64,000 bases of DNA from Thalassobius sp049116315 (GTDB lineage: Bacteria > Pseudomonadota > Alphaproteobacteria > Rhodobacterales > Rhodobacteraceae): contig JAGDZD010000003.1 in NCBI GenBank assembly GCA_049116315.1, forward strand, positions 1-64,000, given 5' to 3'. The position numbers and the translations under genes were made by a program. The notes beneath the pieces are model-generated. The model saw only the letters and a program-made list of their open reading frames with translations. It was not told where the DNA came from and made no database searches. This document shows positions 52,862 to 61,429 of this stretch, piece after piece. Position 1 is the stretch's first letter; each line of letters begins with the position of its first letter.

Positions 52862-52889
52862 TTTAGTTACGTTACGCCTCGTAACTAAA
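52862..52889. promoter_or_regulatory. TetR-type operator before the CMD-like gene
   Basis: TTTAGTTACG and CGTAACTAAA are perfect 10-bp arms separated by 8 bases, 26 bases upstream of the CMD-like start and just beyond the TetR stop. This is the likely binding site of the adjacent TetR regulator. Confidence 0.65.
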
Positions 52890-52923
52890 TTGGAGGTCGA
52901 GCACAAATCACGATATTTTTACC

Positions 52924-53520
52924 TTAGCTGGGGCGCAAAATTCGGAGGCTGCTGGCGGACAACTGGGCCAAAAAGGCGTCGTCCAATTGGCGCGGTCCAA
53001 CGATCAATCGGAAAAACACCGGCCCAAAAATCAAGTCGACCACTTGATCAAGATCCAGTGTTGGGTCGAAATCTCCGCTTGCTTGACCGGCCTGCAAAAT
53101 CTCAAGGGCTGGCGCCAGAATTGGGGTCAAAAACCGGGCGTGAAATTCTTCGATGATATGCGCGTCTGATTGGCCTTCGCCCACGATCTCGGCAATGATC
53201 TTACCGGCGTGACCATTCAAAAACGCAATCAAGTCAGCAAGGTATTGCTGTATCGCCTCGAGCGGAGGGAGGTCCAGGTCGGCGGTCAGCTGGGGTTGGG
53301 AGTCTGCTAGGAACGCGTCCATAATGATCGAGCATTTGGAGTCCCACCAGCGATAGATCGTTGGCTTACCAACGCCCGCTTCGCGCGCGATCATGCTGAT
53401 TGTGATCAGCCGGATAGGATGTTCGTGCATCAACTGTGATGTCGTCACCAACAGTGCCTTGTGGGCCTCTTCGCTACGAGGGCGTCCGGGCTTTTTCTGG
53501 GTTTGTTTTGAAGTCACCAT
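52924..53520 (-). CDS. TetR-family transcriptional regulator
   Basis: A 198-aa repressor. The N-terminal helix-turn-helix is ITISMIAREAGVGKPTIYRWWDSKCSIIMDAFL, preceded by a basic arm (KKPGRPRSEE). The C-terminal ligand domain is helical and resembles the TetR_C_11 type. The CMD-like gene follows on the same strand after a palindromic site, so it is the probable target. The inducer is unknown. Confidence 0.88.
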   Translation of the reverse strand: MVTSKQTQKKPGRPRSEEAHKALLVTTSQLMHEHPIRLITISMIAREAGVGKPTIYRWWDSKCSIIMDAFLADSQPQLTADLDLPPLEAIQQYLADLIAFLNGHAGKIIAEIVGEGQSDAHIIEEFHARFLTPILAPALEILQAGQASGDFDPTLDLDQVVDLIFGPVFFRLIVGPRQLDDAFLAQLSASSLRILRPS

Positions 53521-53568
53521 AGTGCCTATTTAGAGAATTCTGCGGCCAATAACCACCTCCGGGCGACA

Positions 53569-54177
53569 TTAATGCGGTGTGGATCCCCGTGGGAGGGCGT
53601 TGAGCGACAGGGCAATCACCCGCTGAATCGTGTCTGGGTCTTGGCCCGCACGCGCCAATGCGGAAACCGCAAGCGCCTGCGCTGAAAAGAACAGCACCAA
53701 ATCTTCGGTTGAGGCATCTGGGTCTAGGTCGTTGGAGTGTTTGGCACGCGTGAAACGGTCTTGAAAGGCCAATGTCCGGGCCGCGTTATGCACCAAGGCC
53801 GAGGCCTGCACCGCCTCTGGCAGGCGCGATAGATCGGAAATGCTGAGCGCGATCATACATCCCGGCGCTGTTTCTTCTGAGACGGCATTAAGGGCAATGG
53901 TCTTAAGAAACCCTGAAAGAGCTTCAGAAAGCGGCTGGTCGGGTTGCGAAAATCGCTCCAGCATTGGGTTGCTGATCTTTGTGGCATAGCGATCCAGCGC
54001 TTTGATGTAGAGTGATTCTTTGTCACCAAAGGTGGCGTATAGCCCGGGTTTGGCCATGCCGCTTGCCGCAACCAAATCGGCAAGAGATGTCCCTTCGTAG
54101 CCATTCTCCCAGAAGGTTTTCATAACAACTTCAAGTACTTTGTCCGGGTCGTTTGTTCTTGGTCTGCCGCGCGCCAT
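53569..54177 (-). CDS. TetR-family transcriptional regulator
   Basis: A 202-aa repressor starting MARGRPRTNDPDKVLEVVMKTFWENGYEGTSLADLVAASGMAKPGLYATFGDKESLY, an AcrR/TetR-type N-terminus with complete helix-turn-helix. It diverges from the exported MBL hydrolase gene. Two copies of a TACCGAT-centred palindrome lie between them, which makes both genes likely members of its regulon. It is adjacent to but separate from the other TetR gene; their DNA-binding helices differ. Confidence 0.9.
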   Translation of the reverse strand: MARGRPRTNDPDKVLEVVMKTFWENGYEGTSLADLVAASGMAKPGLYATFGDKESLYIKALDRYATKISNPMLERFSQPDQPLSEALSGFLKTIALNAVSEETAPGCMIALSISDLSRLPEAVQASALVHNAARTLAFQDRFTRAKHSNDLDPDASTEDLVLFFSAQALAVSALARAGQDPDTIQRVIALSLNALPRGSTPH

Positions 54178-54202
54178 GTCCCGTTCTCCATCAAAAAGAG
54201 CA

Positions 54203-54226
54203 TTAAAATACCGATTGGTACATTAA
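54203..54226. promoter_or_regulatory. TetR operator copy 1 (proximal to the regulator gene)
   Basis: The core TACCGATTGGTA has TTAAAA on its left and CATTAA on its right, giving a 24-bp imperfect dyad. It is 26 bases upstream of the TetR start. Confidence 0.7.
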
Positions 54227-54256
54227 TTGGTTGACGTGAAGATGCAAGCTCCCTAA

Positions 54257-54280
54257 TTAAAATACCGATCGGTACTTTAA
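54257..54280. promoter_or_regulatory. TetR operator copy 2 (proximal to the hydrolase gene)
   Basis: The core TACCGATCGGTA is a perfect 12-bp dyad with TTAAAA and CTTTAA flanks. It repeats copy 1 at a distance of exactly 54 bases, about five helical turns, so cooperative binding or looping is plausible. Confidence 0.75.
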
Positions 54281-54486
54281 TGGAGCTAAACCTCAAATCA
54301 CAAACTGGCCTCCTCTCGGCGGTGGCATGCCTGACGCAGTGGTCACTCTGACCCAGCGCAGAGCGCCGTTGATCCAGTTTTCCAATTCCACGCACCCCAG
54401 CACCGGGCGGCGAGACAGTCTGCGGCCCTGACACAAGGGCCCTTTGCACCGCCGGTTCTGGGTAACACTTGAGAAATGAGACAAAA

Positions 54487-56478
54487 ATGAAGTTACGAAA
54501 TTTGGCCTTTCCCCTTGCGTTTGCGGCTTTGACCGCAGGCTCGGCTCTTGCGCAATCTGGCGCAACGCCGGTTGCTGAGCGCTTGATTGAAACCACACTT
54601 GGATCGTCGTTGGATTTGGCGCCGGGGTTTGAAACTTTTGGTCCCTCTTGGATCGACCGCAGCTTTCACGCACCCGTTCGCTATTTCGAAACCACCTTGT
54701 CCTATGGTCAAAACACGGACCCTCAGAACCTATTTCTATTGGTGAACGGATACCTGGGATCAAACCAACAGGAATACGGCATCGAATTCCTAGAAAAGAT
54801 GCTGGACACTTATGGGGAGCAGATGAGCCCCGAGGTGCGGGCGCATCACATGGCGGCCTATGCTATCATGCGCGCCACTTATGCGGATGACGTGCCGCTG
54901 ATGCGCCGCATTGGCTGGGTCAACGACACATTCGATATCCTCGAAGAGGCCAAAGCGCTGACCAAGGGGGAAGACGTTTTGGTGCGGTGGGCTTCTGGGA
55001 TCATCTATACCCAAGTGCCGGGCTTCTTCTTCAAATTCGATGAGGCGATGGAAGACCTGAATTGGTTGGTGGCAAACCCGGAAAAAGAACCTCTGCCGGG
55101 GTTCTATCGCGAAGTGTTCCGTCACCTATCGGTCTTGCATGATCGCGACGGCAACGCCTCCGAGGCGGCGCGTTTTGCCAAGATGAGCGGCTACGGTGAT
55201 AACCCGCCCGAGGCGATGTTCATGAACTGGTTCTCTGTCGAAGAACAGCAAGGCACCCAGATGGGCGCCTATCGTGAACTGAACGAAGTGATCCCCGGCA
55301 AAGTCTTCTCTTTGTTTGGCTTTGGTTTTTCTGACGTGCACTTTGTGTTGTCAGATGACGGATCTCAGTTGATTGCGGTGGATGCGGGCACGCACCCTCA
55401 ATCGCTGCGTGAAGCGCATGAAATGCTGCTTGAGTACCATCCGGACCTGCCAAAAATTGGCACGATGATCACCACGCATGCTCATTGGGATCACATCGGC
55501 GGGTTCCACTATCTCAAAGAGCACAACCCCAACATCACAATTATGGGGCGCGAAAACTATCATGGGACATTGGACCGTGTGCAGCGCTCGCACAGCTACC
55601 ACCAATTCCGTGGCGCCGGGTTCAGCAACGCGCAGGTGGCCGATTATCACCCAGACGTTGCCATCGATACGGCTCAGTTTGTCACTGTAGGCGGCTCTCG
55701 GATCGAGTTGATCCCACAAGGGGGGGGTGAAACCGAAGATGCATTGTTGGTCTATTTCACCGCAACCAAGACACTGTTCGTTGGTGATGTCTTGATGCCC
55801 TATTACGGTGAGCCATGGGTTGAAGAGGGCAGCTTGGACAAAGCTGTTACAACAATGGAAGCGATGATCGCACGCAACCCCGACCACATCCTGCACGGTC
55901 ACCGTCCTTTGACGATGATGTACACACCAGAGGCGATGCCAGATTATCTTGAGGCATTCAATTGGCTGGTCAAAGAGACGCGGAAATATGTGGCCAATGG
56001 TTATAGCGTCAAAGATGTGATCCGCATGAACCTTGTGCCTCCGGGCTTTTCTGAAAAGCCCAACGCCTATCTGGCTTTCTTGGCCAGCCGCGATCATGTG
56101 ATCGGCCGCGCAGTTGATGGCATGGTTGGGATCTGGAGAGAAGATCGCACCGGTTTGGATCCAGAAGGGCTGGATGTGCTGACCAATGTTGAATACGGAC
56201 GGATGCTGGATCTCTATCTGGATCTGAGCCCCAAAGAGATTGGCAAGGCTTTGAACCGGATGGTTGATGCAGGCGACAATGAGCTGGCGTTTAAGATGGC
56301 TTTGGCTGCGCGGCAACGTTTTGGCGACAATGCCCACATTGACGCGCCGCTGAGCCGGGCTGCGGACCAGTTGCGGGTGGCTGCCCAGTTCTTTGATCCT
56401 TTCAAACTGACCGCTTATTCGGAAATGTCGCGCCGTGAACTTGCGCCGATGACCCCTGTGGTGGAGCACCGCCACTAA
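54487..56478 (+). CDS. Exported alkylsulfatase-like MBL-fold hydrolase
   Basis: A 663-aa periplasmic protein. The ATG at 54487 begins a Sec signal peptide (MKLRNLAFPLAFAALTAGSALA); an ATG 18 bases upstream is less suitable. The metallo-beta-lactamase zinc motif is THAHWDHIGG at about 328-337, with FVGDVLMPYYG and ILHGHRPL as further ligands. A helical region follows (AFNWLVKETRKYVANGYSVKDVIRMNLVPP) like the dimerisation part of SdsA/BDS1 alkylsulfatases, then a C-terminal sterol-carrier-like tail. The long N-terminal helical domain (about 60-290) is unusual. Substrate unknown; a hydrophobic ester is likely. Divergent TetR control is probable. Confidence 0.82.
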   Translation: MKLRNLAFPLAFAALTAGSALAQSGATPVAERLIETTLGSSLDLAPGFETFGPSWIDRSFHAPVRYFETTLSYGQNTDPQNLFLLVNGYLGSNQQEYGIEFLEKMLDTYGEQMSPEVRAHHMAAYAIMRATYADDVPLMRRIGWVNDTFDILEEAKALTKGEDVLVRWASGIIYTQVPGFFFKFDEAMEDLNWLVANPEKEPLPGFYREVFRHLSVLHDRDGNASEAARFAKMSGYGDNPPEAMFMNWFSVEEQQGTQMGAYRELNEVIPGKVFSLFGFGFSDVHFVLSDDGSQLIAVDAGTHPQSLREAHEMLLEYHPDLPKIGTMITTHAHWDHIGGFHYLKEHNPNITIMGRENYHGTLDRVQRSHSYHQFRGAGFSNAQVADYHPDVAIDTAQFVTVGGSRIELIPQGGGETEDALLVYFTATKTLFVGDVLMPYYGEPWVEEGSLDKAVTTMEAMIARNPDHILHGHRPLTMMYTPEAMPDYLEAFNWLVKETRKYVANGYSVKDVIRMNLVPPGFSEKPNAYLAFLASRDHVIGRAVDGMVGIWREDRTGLDPEGLDVLTNVEYGRMLDLYLDLSPKEIGKALNRMVDAGDNELAFKMALAARQRFGDNAHIDAPLSRAADQLRVAAQFFDPFKLTAYSEMSRRELAPMTPVVEHRH

Positions 56479-56513
56479 GCCGAGCACCAATCAAGGCCAC
56501 TCACTCACCAACG

Positions 56514-56546
56514 AAAGCACCGGGCATAGGCTGTCCGGTGCTTTTG
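56514..56546 (+). terminator. Intrinsic terminator of the MBL hydrolase gene
   Basis: AAAGCACCGG and CCGGTGCTTT form a 10-bp stem around an 11-base loop, followed by TTTGGCTTT, 36 bases after the stop codon. Confidence 0.8.
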
Positions 56547-56654
56547 GCTTTCCCGATCACCTAGGGCGCAGAGTTGTGGGCGGCCACTGCCCGATCACGC
56601 ATTGGGTAGCTTTCCTGATTGTGAGGCAGGCAGCGAAGGGTAGGGCACGCGCCG

Positions 56655-56674
56655 TTGCATCAAAATCGATGCAA
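56655..56674. promoter_or_regulatory. 20-bp palindrome upstream of the transporter operon
   Basis: TTGCATC and GATGCAA are perfect 7-bp arms separated by AAAATC, 173 bases upstream of the binding-protein start. A repressor or activator site is possible; no dedicated regulator gene is adjacent. Confidence 0.4.
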
Positions 56675-56846
56675 ATGGGGCACAGATGAGCGTAGAAACT
56701 TCCTTTGCCCGGCGCACTCACCGCTTTTGTGCGGCACTCCTTTCAACTTGGCGGCAAGTTATTGCTCAAGTGGCTCGTGCATACTGCTGTGCGCAGGGCC
56801 CGGAAATCGTGGGCACAAGCTCACACAAATAACTGGGAGAGATAAG

Positions 56847-57983
56847 ATGACTGTTAAATCTTTGATCGTCGCTGCTTCGCTTGCAGCAACGGCTGTTGCC
56901 GCACAGGCCGAAGGTCTGAAAGTTGGAATGATCACAACTTTGTCCGGCGGTGGCGCAGGCTTGGGCATCGATGTGCGCGATGGCTTTACCTTGGCTTTGG
57001 CGCAATCCGGCCGCAGCGACATTGAATTGGTGATCGAAGACGATCAGCGCAAACCCGATGTGGCTGTGCAGCTGGCCGACAAAATGATCCAATCCGAAAA
57101 GGTGGACGTTTTGACCGGGATCATCTGGTCCAACTTGGCGATGGCTGTGGTTCCAGCGGCCACGGCACAAGGCAAATTTTACCTGTCTCCAAATGCCGGC
57201 CCATCGGCTCTGGCAGGCAAAGGTTGCCACGAGAATTACTTCAACGTTGCATGGCAAAACGACAACCTGCACGAAGCTGCGGGCTCTTTTGCCAAAAGCA
57301 CTGGCTACGGCAAAAGCTTTATTCTGGCACCAAACTACCCCGCGGGCAAAGACGCGCTGACCGGGTATAAACGTCTCTATGACGGTGAGCTGGCGGGTGA
57401 AGTCTATACCAAGCTTGGCCAAACAGATTATGCCGCAGAAATTGCACAGATCCGTGCCAGCGGCGCAGACAGCGTTTACTTCTTCCTGCCCGGCGGCATG
57501 GGGATTTCCTTCCTCAAGCAATACGCGGACAGCGGTGTTGATTTGCCCGTTGTTGGCCCGGCCTTCAGTTTCGACCAAGGCATCTTGCAAGCGGTTGGCG
57601 CCGCAGCATTGGGTGTAAAGAACACTTCACAATGGTCCAAAGATCTGGACAACGCGGCAAACGCGGCTTTTGTTGCCAGCTTTGAAGCTGAGTATGGTCG
57701 CTTGCCATCGCTTTATGCCTCTCAGGGTTTTGACACTGCCAACCTGTTGATCTCGGCGATGAACAAAGCAGACGTCAGCGATCAAGACGCGTTCCGCGCC
57801 GCATTGGAAGCTGCTGATTTTGACAGTGTTCGTGGCGATTTCTCTTTCGGATCAAACCACCACCCTGTGCAAAACATCTATGTGCGTGAAGTCATCCAAG
57901 AAGGTGATGTCTTTACCAACAAAGTTGTGGCTTTGGGGCTGGAAAACCACTCGGACGTCTACGCCGCTGAGTGCAAGCTTTAA
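56847..57983 (+). CDS. Branched-chain amino acid-type ABC substrate-binding protein
   Basis: A 378-aa periplasmic type-I binding protein with a Sec signal (MTVKSLIVAASLAATAVAAQA). The mature protein (EGLKVGMITTLSGGGAGLGIDVRDGF, DQRKPDVAVQLADKMIQSEKVDV, LAPNYPAGKDALTGYKRLYDGE) belongs to the LivK/amide-binding group. GGGAGAG precedes the ATG. It heads a five-gene operon with LivHMGF-like subunits. The ligand could be a branched amino acid, an amide or an aromatic compound; the sequence does not decide. Confidence 0.87.
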   Translation: MTVKSLIVAASLAATAVAAQAEGLKVGMITTLSGGGAGLGIDVRDGFTLALAQSGRSDIELVIEDDQRKPDVAVQLADKMIQSEKVDVLTGIIWSNLAMAVVPAATAQGKFYLSPNAGPSALAGKGCHENYFNVAWQNDNLHEAAGSFAKSTGYGKSFILAPNYPAGKDALTGYKRLYDGELAGEVYTKLGQTDYAAEIAQIRASGADSVYFFLPGGMGISFLKQYADSGVDLPVVGPAFSFDQGILQAVGAAALGVKNTSQWSKDLDNAANAAFVASFEAEYGRLPSLYASQGFDTANLLISAMNKADVSDQDAFRAALEAADFDSVRGDFSFGSNHHPVQNIYVREVIQEGDVFTNKVVALGLENHSDVYAAECKL

Positions 57984-57991
57984 TCCAATCA

Positions 57992-58015
57992 GGAGGCGCG
58001 GCTCGCTGCGCCTCC
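57992..58015 (+). promoter_or_regulatory. Intercistronic hairpin after the binding-protein gene
   Basis: GGAGGCGC and GCGCCTCC pair over 8 bp around an 8-base loop, nine bases after the stop. As with the hairpin at 5919-5947, it separates a binding protein from its permease and may lower downstream expression. Confidence 0.55.
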
Positions 58016-58034
58016 GTTGCTGACAAGATCTGAC

Positions 58035-58952
58035 ATGACCCTCCTTCTTTTGGCCGAACAGACCCTCAACGGGCTGCAATTCGGTGTGATGCTGTTTCTG
58101 ATGGCCGCCGGGCTGACGCTGATTTTTGGCGTTATGGGGCTGATCAACTTGGCGCATGGTGCGCTTTATATGGTCGGTGCTTTTGCTGCGGCTGGGGTCG
58201 CGGCATGGACGGGCTCGTTTGCCTTGGCCTTGATTGCCAGTCTGGCCGGAGCGGCCTTTGCAGGTGTGCTTGTCGAAGTTCTGGTCATTCGCCGACTTTA
58301 TGACCGGGACCATCTTGATCAGGTTCTGGCCACTTTTGCGCTGATCCTGATCTTTTCCGAAGGCACGCGCTGGGCCTTTGGATCGTTCCCTCTGTTTTTG
58401 GACAAACCTGCGGTGCTGTCTGGCACAGTGATGCTGCCGCTGGGCATCGAATACTCGGTCTATCGACTGTTCATCATTGTGATCGGCTTGCTGGTTGCGG
58501 CAGGTTTGTTCTGGATGATCGCGCGCACGCGTATTGGCATTCAAATCCGCGCGGGTGAAAACGACCGTGAAATGATCGGCGCGTTGGGCGTCAATATTTC
58601 GCGCCTTTATACGCTGGTATTTGCGTTGGGCGCTGGCCTGGCCGGGCTGGCCGGGGCGCTGATCGGGGCCATTCAATCGGTGCAAGTTGGCATGGGCGAA
58701 CCAGTGTTGATCTTGGCCTTTGTTGTGATCGTGATTGGTGGCATCGGATCGATCAAAGGCGCGCTGGTCGGCGCGGTTTTGGTGGGCATGACCGATACGC
58801 TTGGGCGCATGCTCCTGCCCCAAGCTTTTGCGTTTTTTATGGAGCCTGCAGCCGCAGCGACGGTTGGAGCCTCTTTGGCGTCGATGGCGATCTATATCTT
58901 GATGGCGGGTGTGTTGCTGTTCCGGCCACGCGGATTGTTTGGGGCAACATAA
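58035..58952 (+). CDS. livH: LivH-like ABC transporter permease
   Basis: A 305-aa inner-membrane permease starting at the ATG at 58035 (MTLLLLAEQTLNGLQFGVML); an upstream in-frame TTG is less likely. It shows LTLIFGVMGLINLAHGALYMVGAF and VIVIGGIGSIKGALVGAVLVGM, the LivH signatures, with about eight spans. It pairs with the next gene's product, which starts immediately after its stop (TAAG ATG). Confidence 0.88.
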   Translation: MTLLLLAEQTLNGLQFGVMLFLMAAGLTLIFGVMGLINLAHGALYMVGAFAAAGVAAWTGSFALALIASLAGAAFAGVLVEVLVIRRLYDRDHLDQVLATFALILIFSEGTRWAFGSFPLFLDKPAVLSGTVMLPLGIEYSVYRLFIIVIGLLVAAGLFWMIARTRIGIQIRAGENDREMIGALGVNISRLYTLVFALGAGLAGLAGALIGAIQSVQVGMGEPVLILAFVVIVIGGIGSIKGALVGAVLVGMTDTLGRMLLPQAFAFFMEPAAAATVGASLASMAIYILMAGVLLFRPRGLFGAT

Positions 58953-58953
58953 G

Positions 58954-59934
58954 ATGAGACGTGAACCACTTCTGAATGGCGTTTTGATGCTGTTGCTGCT
59001 GGCGGTGCCGGTATGGGCCTGGATGGCGGATGAACCCTTTATCATCACGCTGACCACGCGCGCGGTGATCTTTGCAATTGCGGGCGTCGGGTTGAACTTT
59101 GCGCTTGGCTTTGGCGGGTTGGTCAGTCTGGGCCACGCGGCCTTTTTTGGCTTAGGCGGTTACGCCATGGGCATTTTGGCCGCGCATGCCCAAAGCTATA
59201 CCCCGCTGATCGAATGGCCCTTCGTGATTGAGGGCACCAAGTCGATGCTGATCATCTGGCCCGTTGCGATTGTGAGCTCCGCGCTGGCGGCCTTGGCGCT
59301 TGGGGCTTTGTCGCTGCGCACCTCGGGGGTCTACTTCATCATGATCACCTTGGCCTTTGCGCAGATGTTTTATTACTTTGCCATTTCGTGGCCCGCCTAT
59401 GGCGGAGAGGATGGTCTGTCGATCTATGTCCGCAACACGTTTCCCGGCCTCAACACGATGGACCCAATTCAGTATTTTGCGCTGTGTTATGGCCTGTTGT
59501 TGATCATCCTGGCGCTGGTGTCTCGGGCGTTGCGCGCACCATTTGGACTTATGCTGGGAGCCGCGCGGCAGAACCCTGCCCGCGTCGAAGCTGTGGGGCA
59601 GACGCCATATCGATTGTTTCTAACGGCCTATGTGGTGTCAGGCGCAATCACCGGATTGGCAGGGGCGCTATTTGCGGATCTCAACCGCTTTGTCAGCCCA
59701 ACGATGTTTTCTTGGCAAACCTCGGGTGAGATCATGATTTTTGTCATTCTCGGTGGGGTGGGGCGCGTGTTCGGCCCTGTGGCTGGGGCTGCGGTCTTTA
59801 TCTTGCTGGAACATGTTCTGGGGGGGCTCAGCCAGTTTTGGCATGTCTATTTGGGGGCGATCCTATTGGGGGTCGTGCTATTTGCGCGTGGTGGACTTTG
59901 GGGTGTGATCGCTGGGCGGGTGCGGCATGACTGA
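58954..59934 (+). CDS. livM: LivM-like ABC transporter permease
   Basis: A 326-aa inner-membrane permease starting MRREPLLNGVLMLLLLAVPVWAW. Family signatures are LGFGGLVSLGHAAFFGLGGYAMGIL and VGRVFGPVAGAAVFILLEHVLG. Its end overlaps the LivG-like ATPase gene by 8 bases, confirming a tightly coupled operon. Confidence 0.88.
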   Translation: MRREPLLNGVLMLLLLAVPVWAWMADEPFIITLTTRAVIFAIAGVGLNFALGFGGLVSLGHAAFFGLGGYAMGILAAHAQSYTPLIEWPFVIEGTKSMLIIWPVAIVSSALAALALGALSLRTSGVYFIMITLAFAQMFYYFAISWPAYGGEDGLSIYVRNTFPGLNTMDPIQYFALCYGLLLIILALVSRALRAPFGLMLGAARQNPARVEAVGQTPYRLFLTAYVVSGAITGLAGALFADLNRFVSPTMFSWQTSGEIMIFVILGGVGRVFGPVAGAAVFILLEHVLGGLSQFWHVYLGAILLGVVLFARGGLWGVIAGRVRHD

Positions 59935-60679
59935 TCCCATTTTGAAAGTGCAGGACCTCAGCAAAAACTTTGGGGCGCTCAAGGCCAGCGATGCGGTTAA
60001 TCTTAAGCTGGTCCCCGGAGAGATCCATGCCTTGATCGGCCCTAATGGGGCTGGAAAATCAACGCTGATCCAACAGATCACCGGCGCGCTGCGCCCGGAT
60101 GCGGGGCAGGTCTGGTTTGATGGTCTGGACGTGACGCCTTTGCCAACCGCTCAACGCGCGCGTCTCGGCATGGGGCGCACCTTTCAGATATCGCATCTCG
60201 CGATGGAGTATTCAGTGCTGCAGAATGCGGTTCTTGGGGCTTTGGGACGCCGCGGCGGAACGTTTCGGTTTTTGCGCCCGGTAATGAAAGACCCAGAGCT
60301 GTTGGCGGATGCCGAAGCGGCACTGGATCGGGCCGGGTTGCTGGACCAGCGCAACATGCGCACCGCGGATTTGTCCCACGGTCAGCGTCGCCAACTTGAA
60401 GTGGCCGTGGCGCTGACGTTACAGCCCAAAGCCTTTTTGATGGATGAGCCGATGGCGGGCTTGGGGGCCGAAGGGTCGCAGCGCCTGATCGGTGTTTTGG
60501 ACAGTCTGCGGCATCAGGCACCAATCCTGTTGATCGAACATGACATGGAGGCAGTCTTTGCCTTGGCGGATCGCATCAGCGTGCTGGTCTATGGCAAAGT
60601 CATTGCTTCTGGGTCGGTCGAGGACGTGCGCAATGATCCATTGGTGCGCCAAGCCTACCTTGGGGAGGATGCAGAATGA
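59927..60679 (+). CDS. livG: LivG-like ABC transporter ATPase
   Basis: A 250-aa cytoplasmic ATPase. Walker A is GPNGAGKST, the variant signature is LSHGQRRQLEVAVAL, Walker B is AFLMDEPMAGLG and the switch His lies in LLIEHDMEAVF. It overlaps the permease before it by 8 bases and the next ATPase by 4 bases (ATGA). Confidence 0.9.
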   Translation: MTDPILKVQDLSKNFGALKASDAVNLKLVPGEIHALIGPNGAGKSTLIQQITGALRPDAGQVWFDGLDVTPLPTAQRARLGMGRTFQISHLAMEYSVLQNAVLGALGRRGGTFRFLRPVMKDPELLADAEAALDRAGLLDQRNMRTADLSHGQRRQLEVAVALTLQPKAFLMDEPMAGLGAEGSQRLIGVLDSLRHQAPILLIEHDMEAVFALADRISVLVYGKVIASGSVEDVRNDPLVRQAYLGEDAE

Positions 60680-61365
60680 GCTTGCTCTCACTCAGCAATG
60701 TATCGGCGTTTTACGGACCCAGTCAGGCGCTGTTTGATGTCTCGCTTTCGTTGGGCGAAGGGGAAGTTCTGGCGCTGATGGGGCGCAACGGCATGGGCAA
60801 ATCAACCACGGTCAAAACCATTTCCCGGCTGTTGATGCACCGTGACGGCCAGATTCAGTTCGAAGGGCGCGATATTGCCCGCTGGCCCTCTCATCGGGTG
60901 GCACGTGCTGGCGTCGGCTTGGTGCCGGAAGGTCGCCGGTGTTTCGCCAGTCTCACCGTGCATGAGAACCTAATTGCGGCGGCACGTCCGGGGGTGTGGG
61001 ACAGTCAATCTGTGGGGGATTTGTTCCCGCGATTGCGTGAACGTCGCGATCAAACTGCCAGCTCTTTGTCTGGTGGAGAACAGCAGATGCTGGCGATTGG
61101 GCGGGCGCTGATGACCAACCCCAAACTGCTTATCTTGGACGAGGCAACCGAAGGTTTGGCCCCTGTCGTGCGCCAAGAAATCTGGGCTGCGGTGGCGCGT
61201 TTGAAATTGGAAACCGGACTGGCGATTTTGGTGATCGACAAATCGTTGCGTGAATTGTCTGGCGTGGCAGATCGCGCAGTGATTTTGGAAAAGGGGCGCT
61301 CTGTGTGGCAGGGGACCTTTTCCGAACTAAGCCCCGAGTTAACCACCCAATACTTGGGGGTTTAA
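60676..61365 (+). CDS. livF: LivF-like ABC transporter ATPase
   Basis: A 229-aa cytoplasmic ATPase. Walker A is GRNGMGKST, the signature is LSGGEQQMLAIGRAL and Walker B is LLILDEATEGLAP. The Walker B second residue pair reads DEA where most relatives have DEP, and the switch position is VIDKSLREL, with Lys where His is usual. That second change is notable because the switch His normally aids ATP hydrolysis; the partner LivG-like protein has a normal site. Last gene of the operon. Confidence 0.88.
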   Translation: MSLLSLSNVSAFYGPSQALFDVSLSLGEGEVLALMGRNGMGKSTTVKTISRLLMHRDGQIQFEGRDIARWPSHRVARAGVGLVPEGRRCFASLTVHENLIAAARPGVWDSQSVGDLFPRLRERRDQTASSLSGGEQQMLAIGRALMTNPKLLILDEATEGLAPVVRQEIWAAVARLKLETGLAILVIDKSLRELSGVADRAVILEKGRSVWQGTFSELSPELTTQYLGV

Positions 61366-61373
61366 ACAAAACA

Positions 61374-61403
61374 ACCACCGACCTCTTTGCAGAGGACGGT
61401 GGT
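61374..61403. terminator. Terminator between convergent livF and chemoreceptor genes
   Basis: ACCACCG-A-CCTCT pairs with AGAGG-A-CGGTGGT around TTGC, with one A-A mismatch. AAACAAAACA precedes and GTGTTTC follows, so it can act in both directions between the convergent genes. Confidence 0.7.
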
Positions 61404-61429
61404 GTGTTTCGGAACGTTTGGGTCGCGGG

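Larger units (their letters stand above)
56479..56846. other. Intergenic region between hydrolase and transporter operon
   Basis: It contains a terminator for the hydrolase gene (56514-56546) and a 20-bp palindrome (56655-56674). The in-frame extension of the next gene through 56655 is not protein-like. I see no other gene. Confidence 0.6.

Noticed and set aside
54203..54280. The two TACCGAT palindromes as the start of a CRISPR or direct-repeat array
   Set aside because: Only two copies, each internally symmetric, no regular spacers, and placed in a TetR divergent promoter. No CRISPR array was seen anywhere in the window.
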